The position numbers and the translations under genes are program-made. The notes below the pieces were generated by a model, which saw only the letters and a program-made list of their open reading frames with translations, did not search any database and was not told the origin of the DNA. This document shows positions 5,665-12,339 of a stretch of DNA of 13,529 nt, piece after piece. Position 1 is the first letter of the stretch, and every line of letters begins with the position of its first letter. The stretch comes from JAYWIG01 sp043789035 (GTDB taxonomy: Bacteria > Pseudomonadota > Gammaproteobacteria > Burkholderiales > Burkholderiaceae_E), in NCBI GenBank assembly GCA_043789035.1, contig JAYWIG010000132.1, positions 1 to 13,529 of the forward strand. The letters run 5' to 3'.

Positions 5665-7076
5665 GACGTCGCCTCCGATGTATCGGCTGTATGCGCACAC
5701 AATTGCTCTAACAACTGCCGCGTCGAACTTAAATCGCTTTGTTCATGCATAGATTGTTGCAAGAAAGCTTGCATCCTTGACTTCAGCAAAAGCGCATGAT
5801 CAAGCTCGGGCTCCCGACCATGCACATAGGCACCCACCGCCACAAGATCTTTACTCGCCTGCACCTTACTCCAAAGCTGCCGCATTGTTCTCGCTGCGCG
5901 TAATTGCTTGCTGTCTGCAACATTTTGCATCACCCGTGATACGGATTTTTCAATATCAATTGAAGGGAAATGGCCACTATTGGCAAGCTCTCTGTCGAGG
6001 ACAAAGTGACCATCTAAGATAGCCCGAGCAGCATCAGCAATAGGGTCTTGCTGATCATCGCCTTCAGTAAGCACCGTATAAAACGCCGTGATCGTGCCAG
6101 AGCCCGCTAAACCATTTCCAGCCCGCTCTACAAGAGTCGGCAATAAAGCAAAAACTGAAGCAGGATAACCTTTAGTTGCCGGTGATTCCCCCAGTGCAAG
6201 CGCTACTTCTCGCGCTGCCATCGCATATCTTGTAAGAGAGTCCATGAGCATCAATACCTTCTTGCCTGAATCGCGAAAGTGTTCGGCGATAGCAGTACAG
6301 TAAAGTGCCGCTTGCATTCTAAGAACTGCAGGCTGATCCGCAGGTGCAACAACGACGACCGCTTTCTTCATGCCCTCTGCGCCGAGAATTTCTTGTATAA
6401 ATTCATTCACTTCTCGGCCTCGTTCGCCAATCATCCCCACCACAACAATGTCAGCCTCGGTGTACCTCGCCATCATGCCAAGCAAGACACTTTTACCAAC
6501 GCCAGATCCTGCGAATAGTCCTAAGCGCTGCCCCTGTCCAACACACAATAAGCCGTTAATTGCTCGTACACCAACATCAAGCGCAGTTCGAATTGGCGCT
6601 CTATGCATGGCATTAGGCGGCCGTCGCCGAATAGGCTCGTGGGTACATGAACTAAGCGCACCTAAATCATCAAGTGGCATTCCTTGAGCATCAACCACTC
6701 GCCCCAAAAGCCCCGATCCGATGGGCAATCGGCGTAGCTTGTCTTCTAAGCGGCGGCGATGTTGCTTTACTTTGCCTAACTGCGGCGCAGCATCATGACA
6801 CTTTTGCGGTGTTACTGCGGCTCCGGCGAGCAAACCAAAGGTATCAGCAGTCGGCATAAGAAAGAGAGCATTATCGTTAAAGCCAACCACTTCTGCCTCA
6901 ATTGACTGCTCTGTTGACTGTGCGATATTACAAATGCTTCCAATCGGTAACAACAGCCCATTTGTTTGCAAGGTTAGCCCGGTTACCCGAGTTAGTTTTC
7001 CGCTTACGGTGGCACTGCATGGCAGCTCAGCCACTGCAAGCTGTTCCTCCAAAAAATCGATTACCAGACTATTCAT
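5661..7076 (-). CDS. fliI: FliI, flagellum-specific export ATPase
   Basis: FliI is the hexameric cytoplasmic ATPase of flagellar protein export and resembles the F1 beta subunit. The product is 471 residues (E. coli 457). The N-terminal beta-barrel domain covers about 1-95. The Walker A motif A-G-S-G-V-G-K-S is at 189-196 with K195. The catalytic glutamate is E218 in G-E-R-G-R-E-V, 23 residues after the lysine as in Salmonella FliI. Walker B (V-L-M-L-M-D) is at 274-279, followed by S-L-T-R-Y-A-M-A-A-R-E, the type III ATPase signature. All key residues are present, so the enzyme should be active. A basic stretch (K-V-K-Q-H-R-R-R near 102-109) precedes the ATPase core. The ATG overlaps the fliH stop by 4 bases (ATGA), and the stop overlaps the fliJ ATG in the same way. 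Confidence 0.98.
   Translation of the reverse strand: MNSLVIDFLEEQLAVAELPCSATVSGKLTRVTGLTLQTNGLLLPIGSICNIAQSTEQSIEAEVVGFNDNALFLMPTADTFGLLAGAAVTPQKCHDAAPQLGKVKQHRRRLEDKLRRLPIGSGLLGRVVDAQGMPLDDLGALSSCTHEPIRRRPPNAMHRAPIRTALDVGVRAINGLLCVGQGQRLGLFAGSGVGKSVLLGMMARYTEADIVVVGMIGERGREVNEFIQEILGAEGMKKAVVVVAPADQPAVLRMQAALYCTAIAEHFRDSGKKVLMLMDSLTRYAMAAREVALALGESPATKGYPASVFALLPTLVERAGNGLAGSGTITAFYTVLTEGDDQQDPIADAARAILDGHFVLDRELANSGHFPSIDIEKSVSRVMQNVADSKQLRAARTMRQLWSKVQASKDLVAVGAYVHGREPELDHALLLKSRMQAFLQQSMHEQSDLSSTRQLLEQLCAHTADTSEATS
5672..5676 (-). promoter_or_regulatory. fliJ ribosome binding site (GGAGG) inside fliI
   Basis: A full GGAGG on the minus strand, 7 bases before the fliJ ATG at 5664, within the last codons of fliI. 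It settles the fliJ start and excludes the 12-residue upstream extension. Confidence 0.85.
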
Positions 7077-7717
7077 ACATTCCCAGATTCATTCAAACCG
7101 GTTTCGCGAACCATTTGCTCCCACCGCATCATTAAGCTGTTGTCGACCACTGAATAGTCACTCTGAATTCGACAGCTACCTGGCGACAAAATGGCATCAG
7201 CAATCAAAGTAAATCTCTGCTCTTTTACCCCGTCACTAAGCGCCTGAGATATAAGATCAGCATCATCAGGATGTATGCTTAGCTTGACGTTGCTGTCGCC
7301 TGGCAAGATCTGTGCAAGAGCCTCTTCAACCAAAGGTAATAAGGCCAATTTGTTGACCGCAAAGTGTGTTCGAACAACTTTTTCTGCCATTCGAATGGCC
7401 AGATCGAGTAACCGTTGGGCGAGCACTTGCTCATAGTCACGAAACTGGCCCATACATTTTTCGTGGAGCTCGTTCAAACGCGCCTTAAATAGATCTACTT
7501 CGATTTGCTTTTGATGAAGTAGCTCTTGCTCTAAGCTATCGTTAATCTCCTGCTTATGCTCAGGATTTTCTCCAATTTTCGTCGGGCCTTTTGGCGAAGG
7601 CTGGAATCCGTCAGAGTCATCGTCTAACTCGGCGAAGCACGCAAAATTAGTTGCAGAAATTGGTGTCCAGGTCTGTGAAGCATTTTGGGGCGTGTCTGAC
7701 ATCGAAGGCTTAAACAA
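7073..7717 (-). CDS. fliH: FliH, regulator of the flagellar export ATPase
   Basis: FliH dimers bind FliI, hold it inactive until it docks, and tether it to FliN and FlhA. The product is 214 residues (E. coli 235). A tryptophan in T-W-T-P-I near residues 16-20 is in the region that contacts FlhA in homologues. A charged helical stretch follows at about 50-95, then the C-terminal domain, with I-H-P-D-D at about 151-155 and G-S-C-R-I near 177-181. The start is unusual: TTG at 7717 with GAGGAGG at 7724-7730, 6 bases upstream, overlapping the fliG end by 8 bases. The first ATG (7702) would give 209 residues, but the same ribosome site would then be 21 bases away and no other is visible. The start remains an inference from spacing. 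Confidence 0.93.
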   Translation of the reverse strand: MFKPSMSDTPQNASQTWTPISATNFACFAELDDDSDGFQPSPKGPTKIGENPEHKQEINDSLEQELLHQKQIEVDLFKARLNELHEKCMGQFRDYEQVLAQRLLDLAIRMAEKVVRTHFAVNKLALLPLVEEALAQILPGDSNVKLSIHPDDADLISQALSDGVKEQRFTLIADAILSPGSCRIQSDYSVVDNSLMMRWEQMVRETGLNESGNV

Positions 7718-8702
7718 AAGCTGCCTCCTCGCCGGCGGAGGCCAAGGTCAGCTGGCCATCGTCGGCAAGACGTTTCACAATGACCAAAATCTCGCGGTGC
7801 TGCTTTTCAACATCGGCAAGTTTTACCGGCCCCTTGCTTTCTAGATCTTCGCGCAACGACTCGGCGGCGCGTTGGCTCATATTCTTCAAAAACTTATCCC
7901 GCAATTCTGGTTCGCAACCTTTCATTGCGATAATCAAAGCATCGGAAGATATCTCGCGCAGCAACACCTGAACGCCTTTATCATCTAACTTCAACAAATC
8001 TGCAAAAACGAACATTTGATCAGATAGTTTTTGCAAAAGATCAGGGTCTTTTTCGCCAATATTCTCCAAAATCTTTTGATTACTTTTACCTAGGAAATTA
8101 AGTATGCCGGCAGCCATTTTTAGCCCGCCTAACTTAATTTTCTTCACTGAGCTCTTTGCCGCAATCAACCGTTCCAAGGCGTCGTTTAAATCTGCTAACG
8201 CAAGCGGCTGTACCGTGGTTAGGTTGGCAATTCTAGTCACTACGTCAGATCGAAGTTCGTCTGAAAAATTCGTCAATATTTGTGCTGAATGTTCATTTTC
8301 TAGGTGCGACAAAAGCGCTGCGATGACTTGTGGGTGCTCGTGAACTATCAACTCAGCAATTGAAACACCATCCATCCAACGAAGCTGTTCAATCGCCGCT
8401 GTTTCGCGCTCACCTAGTACCCTATCAACAAAAAGGCTAGTCGTTTCAGGTCCAAGCGCTCGCTCGACCACCGTGCGGGCATAAGCATTTGGATCGGGCA
8501 CCAGCGGACTTGCAGATTCAACATCATCAACAAACTGTTGCGCCGCTTCGGCCACTGCATCTTTTGTAACCGTTTTAAGTTTCGCAATTTCCGCCACAAT
8601 GGCTTGCACCTGCTTTGGGCCTAATTGCTTGAACACCTCGGCTGCAGCTTCCTCGCCCATCGCCATCAGCAGAATGGCACTCTTTTGAAGTCCGTCTTTC
8701 AT
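7710..8702 (-). CDS. fliG: FliG, flagellar motor switch protein (torque-generating rotor)
   Basis: FliG sits on the MS ring, and its C-terminal domain interacts electrostatically with MotA to generate torque. The product is 330 residues (E. coli 331) and collinear with it. The N-terminal FliF-binding domain covers about 1-95. The E-H-P-Q motif that contacts FliM is at 122-125. The M-F-V-F hinge motif is at 230-233. The charged torque-helix residues are present as K261, R278, E285, D286 and K294, matching E. coli K264, R281, D288, D289 and R297 at a constant offset of three, with only charge-preserving changes. The ATG at 8702 has AGGAAG at 8708-8713, 5 bases upstream and overlapping the end of fliF. 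The last codons contain the fliH ribosome site. Confidence 0.98.
   Translation of the reverse strand: MKDGLQKSAILLMAMGEEAAAEVFKQLGPKQVQAIVAEIAKLKTVTKDAVAEAAQQFVDDVESASPLVPDPNAYARTVVERALGPETTSLFVDRVLGERETAAIEQLRWMDGVSIAELIVHEHPQVIAALLSHLENEHSAQILTNFSDELRSDVVTRIANLTTVQPLALADLNDALERLIAAKSSVKKIKLGGLKMAAGILNFLGKSNQKILENIGEKDPDLLQKLSDQMFVFADLLKLDDKGVQVLLREISSDALIIAMKGCEPELRDKFLKNMSQRAAESLREDLESKGPVKLADVEKQHREILVIVKRLADDGQLTLASAGEEAAFV
7724..7730 (-). promoter_or_regulatory. fliH ribosome binding site (GAGGAGG) inside fliG, supporting a TTG start
   Basis: GAGGAGG on the minus strand lies in the codons for two glutamates near the end of FliG. It is 6 bases before the TTG at 7717 and 21 bases before the next in-frame ATG at 7702. 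This makes TTG the better-supported fliH start, and initiation would begin while ribosomes finish fliG. Confidence 0.7.
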
Positions 8703-8711
8703 AAATACTTC

Positions 8712-10400
8712 CTAGTTAGGCACCCAATTTTTCACCACGTTGGCTACTGCCAACGGATCCTGTCGAGCCTGTCCAAGAATTCTCTGTGTCGCTTGGTTGC
8801 TTTGTGCGCCAGCGCTGGCATCTGGATCGATTGCAGCCAACGACAAAGGATCATCTATGGTGGCTTGAATCCGTCGTGTTTCGGCTTGCTGTTGAGCGAT
8901 CTTGATGGTTGGTTTTATAGCCTTATTTATGACTAGAAACGCGAGGATTAAAAGCCCAAGATACTTTGACACCTCTTTGCCAATGACGATAACTTCCGGA
9001 TTCATCCACAAAGGTACCTCGACTGCCTTGCTTAACTCTTCGGCAGTAAAAGGCGCATTCACTAGATTCATTGAATCGCCTCGGCTCGAGTTAAAGCCAA
9101 CTGCCTCTTTCACTAGGGCCGTCATTTGAGTAATCTGTTCCGGCTTTATCGCAACCAGCGACGATTTACCATCTTCACCAACTACTTTTAAATGGTTCAC
9201 CACCACCGCGACGCTTAATCGCTTTGTATTGCCGGTCGGATCACGAGTAACTTTCACTGTTTTATCAACTTCGAAATTTGTCGACGAATCACGTTGCTTT
9301 TGACTAGCTGCACCTGGCGTAACTGGAGAAGCGCCAGCGGCCTGCGCCGCAGCGAGTGGTTGGGGAGGAGCATTGACCGGTGCACTCGGATTAGGCGTCG
9401 GTTGGTTACTCAAGGCACCAGGGACACCGGCTGCAGGGTTGGCTGACTGCCCACCATTTTGGAGCGGCACTTCACTAATTTGCTGGTTTCGAATTGCGGC
9501 TTGGTCTGCAGCTTGATTCGGTTTAAATATCTCTGCTGTGGATTCGCTCTGAGTAAAGTCCAGTTCAACACTTACCTGGGCCTTTACATTGCCTTTTCCT
9601 ACTAAAGGTTCAAGCAACTCCACGATTCGAGCGACATGGCTGCCTTCGACTTGTTTTGCATACTGTAGTTGAGTAACTTCTCGTCCATCTCGCCCCCCTT
9701 TACCCTCGGAATCGGCTGACAATAAGTTACCTGTTTGGTCAATTACACTAACGTTCTTAGGGTTCAAATCATGTACAGACGATGCGATTAAATGCACGAT
9801 GCCCGCTATTTGTCCACGATCAAGGCTGTGGCCGTTGCGCATATTTAAAACTACTGAGGCGCTTGGTTTTTGCTGATCACGAAAAAACCCAGATTGGCTT
9901 GGCAATGCTAAATGAACCCGAGCGCTGTCGACCGATCCTAATGCCTGAACTGATTTTGAAAGCTCACCTTCCAGCCCTCTTTGATAGTTCATTCTTTCTT
10001 GGAATTGAGTCACTCCAAATTTCTGATTCTCAAGTAATTCAAAACCAACATTACCACCCTTAGGCAAACCCTGTGACGCCAGCCTCAACCGTAAGTCGTG
10101 CACCTTCTCCATCGGCACCATGATGGCTCCGCCACCGTCGGTCATTTTGTAAGGCACATTCATCTGGGTAAGTGCGGCTATCACGGCACCACCGTCTTTG
10201 TCGTTAAGATTGGAATAGAGAATACGAAAATCAGGCGTCTTGCTCCACATATATGCTGCGGCGCAAATCGCCACTAACGCTGCCGTACCAATCACCGCCG
10301 AAATCTTTTGCCCCAAGGAAATTTGTGCGAGCTTGGCCCCAATGCTTGACGGTTGTGCGTCTGCGGATTTCATACTGTACTTTTCGTTGGCTGTAGACAT
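8712..10400 (-). CDS. fliF: FliF, flagellar MS-ring protein
   Basis: FliF forms the MS ring in the inner membrane, the first structure assembled. From the ATG at 10400 the product is 562 residues (E. coli 552). It has an N-terminal membrane helix at about 33-53, the periplasmic ring-building domains, and a Pro/Ala/Asn-rich loop at roughly residues 300-370. It also has the conserved R-G-D-S-M-N-L-V-N-A-P-F motif, a second membrane helix at about 472-495, and a C-terminal tail. The tail, Q-A-R-Q-D-P-L-A-V-A-N-V-V-K-N-W-V, is the FliG-binding segment. The start is not certain: no good Shine-Dalgarno precedes 10400. A TTG at 10433 would add 11 residues, and an ATG at 10373 would remove 9. It is the first gene of the long operon, divergent from fliE. 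Confidence 0.96.
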   Translation of the reverse strand: MSTANEKYSMKSADAQPSSIGAKLAQISLGQKISAVIGTAALVAICAAAYMWSKTPDFRILYSNLNDKDGGAVIAALTQMNVPYKMTDGGGAIMVPMEKVHDLRLRLASQGLPKGGNVGFELLENQKFGVTQFQERMNYQRGLEGELSKSVQALGSVDSARVHLALPSQSGFFRDQQKPSASVVLNMRNGHSLDRGQIAGIVHLIASSVHDLNPKNVSVIDQTGNLLSADSEGKGGRDGREVTQLQYAKQVEGSHVARIVELLEPLVGKGNVKAQVSVELDFTQSESTAEIFKPNQAADQAAIRNQQISEVPLQNGGQSANPAAGVPGALSNQPTPNPSAPVNAPPQPLAAAQAAGASPVTPGAASQKQRDSSTNFEVDKTVKVTRDPTGNTKRLSVAVVVNHLKVVGEDGKSSLVAIKPEQITQMTALVKEAVGFNSSRGDSMNLVNAPFTAEELSKAVEVPLWMNPEVIVIGKEVSKYLGLLILAFLVINKAIKPTIKIAQQQAETRRIQATIDDPLSLAAIDPDASAGAQSNQATQRILGQARQDPLAVANVVKNWVPN

Positions 10401-10540
10401 GAAAGCAATTTTGCACAGGTTTAAGTAATTCAAAAGTCCAGAATTAGCTTAAGAAACCCCTCTTATTCTCAGCTCTCAATCAAATAAACGGTTTACAGTA
10501 GCGTTGTATATTTCATTCATAAAAACTAAAGAGCAACGCC
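10401..10540. promoter_or_regulatory. fliF/fliE divergent regulatory region
   Basis: This 140-base AT-rich region separates the divergently read fliF and fliE and must hold the promoter of fliE and probably that of the long fliF operon. I checked both strands for sigma-54 (GG-N10-GC) and sigma-28 (TAAA-N15-GCCGATAA) elements and found no match with correct spacing. A TTTACA at 10492-10497 could be a -35 box toward fliE, but no good -10 lies 16-18 bases on. Two symmetric elements stand out: the palindrome TAAAC-G-GTTTA at 10485-10495 and the inverted repeat GCGTTG/CAACGC at 10501-10506 and 10534-10539. The presence of promoters is inferred from layout, not seen. Confidence 0.6.
10501..10539 (+). 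repeat. Inverted repeat in the fliE leader
   Basis: GCGTTG at 10501-10506 is matched perfectly by CAACGC at 10534-10539, which ends one base before the fliE ATG. In the transcript this could form a 6-base-pair stem with a 27-base loop containing the likely ribosome site (AAAGAG, about 10528-10533). It may be chance; the stem is short and the loop is long. Confidence 0.4.
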
Positions 10541-10864
10541 ATGGCAATTTCATTGATAGGGCCAACAAACATTCAAACTGCGATTCAAAGTGCATCGCCG
10601 GTAGGTCGCGCAGCAAATTCAACCATCGCCAAGGCCAGCGAGCCTGAATTCGGTCAAGCCTTCCAAAAGGCCTTGAAAGCGGTTAGCCAAACTCAAGCGG
10701 AATCTTCCAAGCAGCAGCAATCACTGCAATTCGAGAAAGACGGCGCTTCTATCGAAGGCACTATGCTAGCAATGCAAAAGTCCCAAGTCGCGTTTACAGC
10801 GGCAGTAACCGTTCGAAACAAGATGGTTTCCGCTTACAGCGAAATTATGGGGATGCAGGTTTAA
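10541..10864 (+). CDS. fliE: FliE, flagellar MS ring-rod junction protein
   Basis: FliE links the MS ring to the proximal rod and is one of the first substrates of the export apparatus. The product is 107 residues (E. coli 104). The N-terminus is variable. From about residue 33 the family core follows: F-G-Q-A-F-Q-K-A-L-K-A-V-S-Q-T-Q near 37-52, then the helical C-terminus M-Q-K-S-Q-V-A-F-T near 78-86 and V-R-N-K-M-V-S-A-Y-S-E-I-M at 91-103. The ATG has a modest purine stretch (AAAGAG) 7 bases upstream. It is the only plus-strand gene here. It is divergent from fliF, as in enteric bacteria, and its last 20 bases overlap, tail to tail, the end of the minus-strand FliT-YcgR gene. Confidence 0.97.
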   Translation: MAISLIGPTNIQTAIQSASPVGRAANSTIAKASEPEFGQAFQKALKAVSQTQAESSKQQQSLQFEKDGASIEGTMLAMQKSQVAFTAAVTVRNKMVSAYSEIMGMQV

Positions 10865-11939
10865 CCGACTTTCTCGAAATCTCAACAGCATTCACATAAC
10901 GCTGAATCGCCCGTTCAGATTCTGAAGACAATTCTTCAAAATGTGCCCCAATGCGGTAGCTTCTAGTCTTCAAATGCGGCGCACCGATGTAGCAGAGTTT
11001 TAAGGTGCATCGAAATGCGGTTTGGCCTGGTAAGTGTAAAAAGCAATCTTCTAAAATATCACCGAGTTCGAAGTCCTTATTAGAATCTAAGAGCTCCAAC
11101 GATAAGCCGCCAACGCTTACATCTAACACTAGCGCATCAAATAGCGGAGGTGCCGCGGACCCGGATTGATTATCTTGTAATACATGTCGATGCGTTTGCA
11201 TTGGCATTAAACAAGTTGCTGGATGTGTTGCTAGAGGTCGAACACGAAAGGCTTCACGACGCTGAATCCTGTAGATCGATTCAGGAAAATCTGCCAAAAG
11301 CAAAGGCGTTTTGTCGTCTTGCCCTAACTCTATTTCCGTCACAATAAACTGCAACTTTATTTTTTCTTCAATAGCGACCACAATCGCTTTTCGATGTCGT
11401 GCAATGAAATCCGTATGCGCATCAACACGCGAAAGCTCAAACGCCATCCTGCCCGACTTAGCGTCGATTGAAAGCAACTGCGTCACGATCACTTCGCTGG
11501 GGTCGTCTAACGAGCAAACACTCAATAATGACCCGTCTGCTCGTAGCTTTTCAAGGATCGCTAAACATTCGATACGAGAGGTGATATCAAAATTCGACAG
11601 TATTTCTATATTGGGCTCGGATTGTTGAATGGCTCGATTTGCTGATTTCAACATCGTCTCTACCCTTCCCATGGCTGGCATAGCAAGATTTCGAATCTGC
11701 GCATCGTTTTCAATCACTCGTTTTAATAGGCCGACTCGTACTTTGCGGTGTTCAGCGCTGAGTATTGCGGCAGAGTTGTCATCGACGAGTTGGCGAAACT
11801 GCGTAGCGATTGATTCTTGTATTTTCGATACGGTATCCCAATCCCCATTTTGTGCATTGGCAAGCATGATGTCGCTATCGTCACTCAACTGACGGTACAG
11901 TTCGATGAGATGCTCTGAGCGAGTTCTATCGTCAACCAT
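10845..11939 (-). CDS. ycgR: FliT-like chaperone domain fused to a YcgR-type c-di-GMP flagellar brake
   Basis: The 364-residue product reads as two flagellar proteins in one. Residues about 8-108 resemble FliT, the FliD chaperone: Y-R-Q-L, then S-D-I-M-L-A-N-A-Q-N-G-D-W-D at 22-35 matches the FliT S-x2-L-L-x2-A-x2-G-E/D-W-D pattern, and E-N-D-A-Q-I-R-N-L at 77-85 matches the second half. Residues about 112-358 align end to end with E. coli YcgR (244 residues): an N-terminal PilZN-like domain (about 120-222), then a PilZ domain. The c-di-GMP motifs are intact: R227-R228-x3-R232, and D273-x-S275-x2-G278 in V-L-D-V-S-V-G-G. YcgR slows the motor by contacting FliG/FliM/MotA when bound to c-di-GMP. 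The gene is in the usual fliT slot after fliD and fliS. The start is ATG 11939, with AAGGGG at 11947-11952, 7 bases upstream, overlapping fliS by 8 bases. No membrane segment is seen. The YcgR half is very secure; the FliT half is fairly secure. Confidence 0.9.
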   Translation of the reverse strand: MVDDRTRSEHLIELYRQLSDDSDIMLANAQNGDWDTVSKIQESIATQFRQLVDDNSAAILSAEHRKVRVGLLKRVIENDAQIRNLAMPAMGRVETMLKSANRAIQQSEPNIEILSNFDITSRIECLAILEKLRADGSLLSVCSLDDPSEVIVTQLLSIDAKSGRMAFELSRVDAHTDFIARHRKAIVVAIEEKIKLQFIVTEIELGQDDKTPLLLADFPESIYRIQRREAFRVRPLATHPATCLMPMQTHRHVLQDNQSGSAAPPLFDALVLDVSVGGLSLELLDSNKDFELGDILEDCFLHLPGQTAFRCTLKLCYIGAPHLKTRSYRIGAHFEELSSESERAIQRYVNAVEISRKSVKPASP

Positions 11940-12333
11940 GATGCTGCCCCTTTTCAATTCCGTGCCAGGCCTCACGCATCGTTCCCAAAAGCGCGAGTGC
12001 CTCAACAAACATCGCCTCATCGTTATGCAAATGGGCAGTTAGAATCCGTTTACTTAAATAGACATAAAGCTCATTCAGATCCTCGGTAATTTTTCCGCCC
12101 CTTGGATCGAGGCTGGCTCTCAGACCTTCCTCAATAATCCGAGTAGCCCGCGAAACTGCCCTACCTTTTTCCGCAATATTACCGAGTCGTTTCGCCGCAA
12201 TCGCCTCATTTAAGCTACGTATGGCACCGTCATAAAGCATGACGATGAGTCGCACTGGATTTGCGTCACTAATCGCGCTTTCAACATCGACCCGTTTATA
12301 GAGATTGGCTCTAGAAGTGTGAGATAAGTACAT
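11932..12333 (-). CDS. fliS: FliS, flagellin export chaperone
   Basis: FliS binds the C-terminal helices of flagellin in the cytosol, stops premature polymerisation and brings it to FlhA. The product is 133 residues (E. coli 136) and all-helical. Family signatures are clear: the N-terminal Y-x2-V-D-V-E-S-A-I region, N-P-V-R-L-I-V-M-L-Y-D-G-A-I at about 25-38, I-I-E-E-G-L-R-A-S-L-D at about 66-76 and L-N-E-L-Y-V-Y-L at about 86-93. The ATG is 6 bases after the fliD stop without a clear Shine-Dalgarno, so translation is probably coupled to fliD. The end overlaps the FliT-YcgR start by 8 bases. Confidence 0.97.
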   Translation of the reverse strand: MYLSHTSRANLYKRVDVESAISDANPVRLIVMLYDGAIRSLNEAIAAKRLGNIAEKGRAVSRATRIIEEGLRASLDPRGGKITEDLNELYVYLSKRILTAHLHNDEAMFVEALALLGTMREAWHGIEKGQHHG

Positions 12334-12339
12334 GATTTT

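Noticed and set aside
5665..5700. 12-residue N-terminal extension of fliJ
   Set aside because: GGAGG lies 7 bases before the ATG at 5664, which also gives the ATGA overlap with fliI.
10450..10465. TAAGA/TCTTA inverted repeat in the fliE/fliF region as a terminator for the chaperone operon
   Set aside because: A five-pair AT-rich stem with no following T-run on either strand.
10466..10495. Possible sigma-28 promoter toward fliF (TAAA then GCTGAGAA on the minus strand)
   Set aside because: The spacer is 18 bases instead of the usual 15, and the -10 element matches at only six of eight positions.
10490..10502. GG...GC pair upstream of fliE as a sigma-54 promoter
   Set aside because: The spacing is 9 bases, not 10, and the surrounding bases do not fit the TGGCAC / TTGC consensus.
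11940..12020. N-terminal extension of the FliT-YcgR gene to 12020
   Set aside because: It would overlap most of the last part of fliS in another frame, and its residues do not look like FliT; the ATG at 11939 has a good ribosome site.
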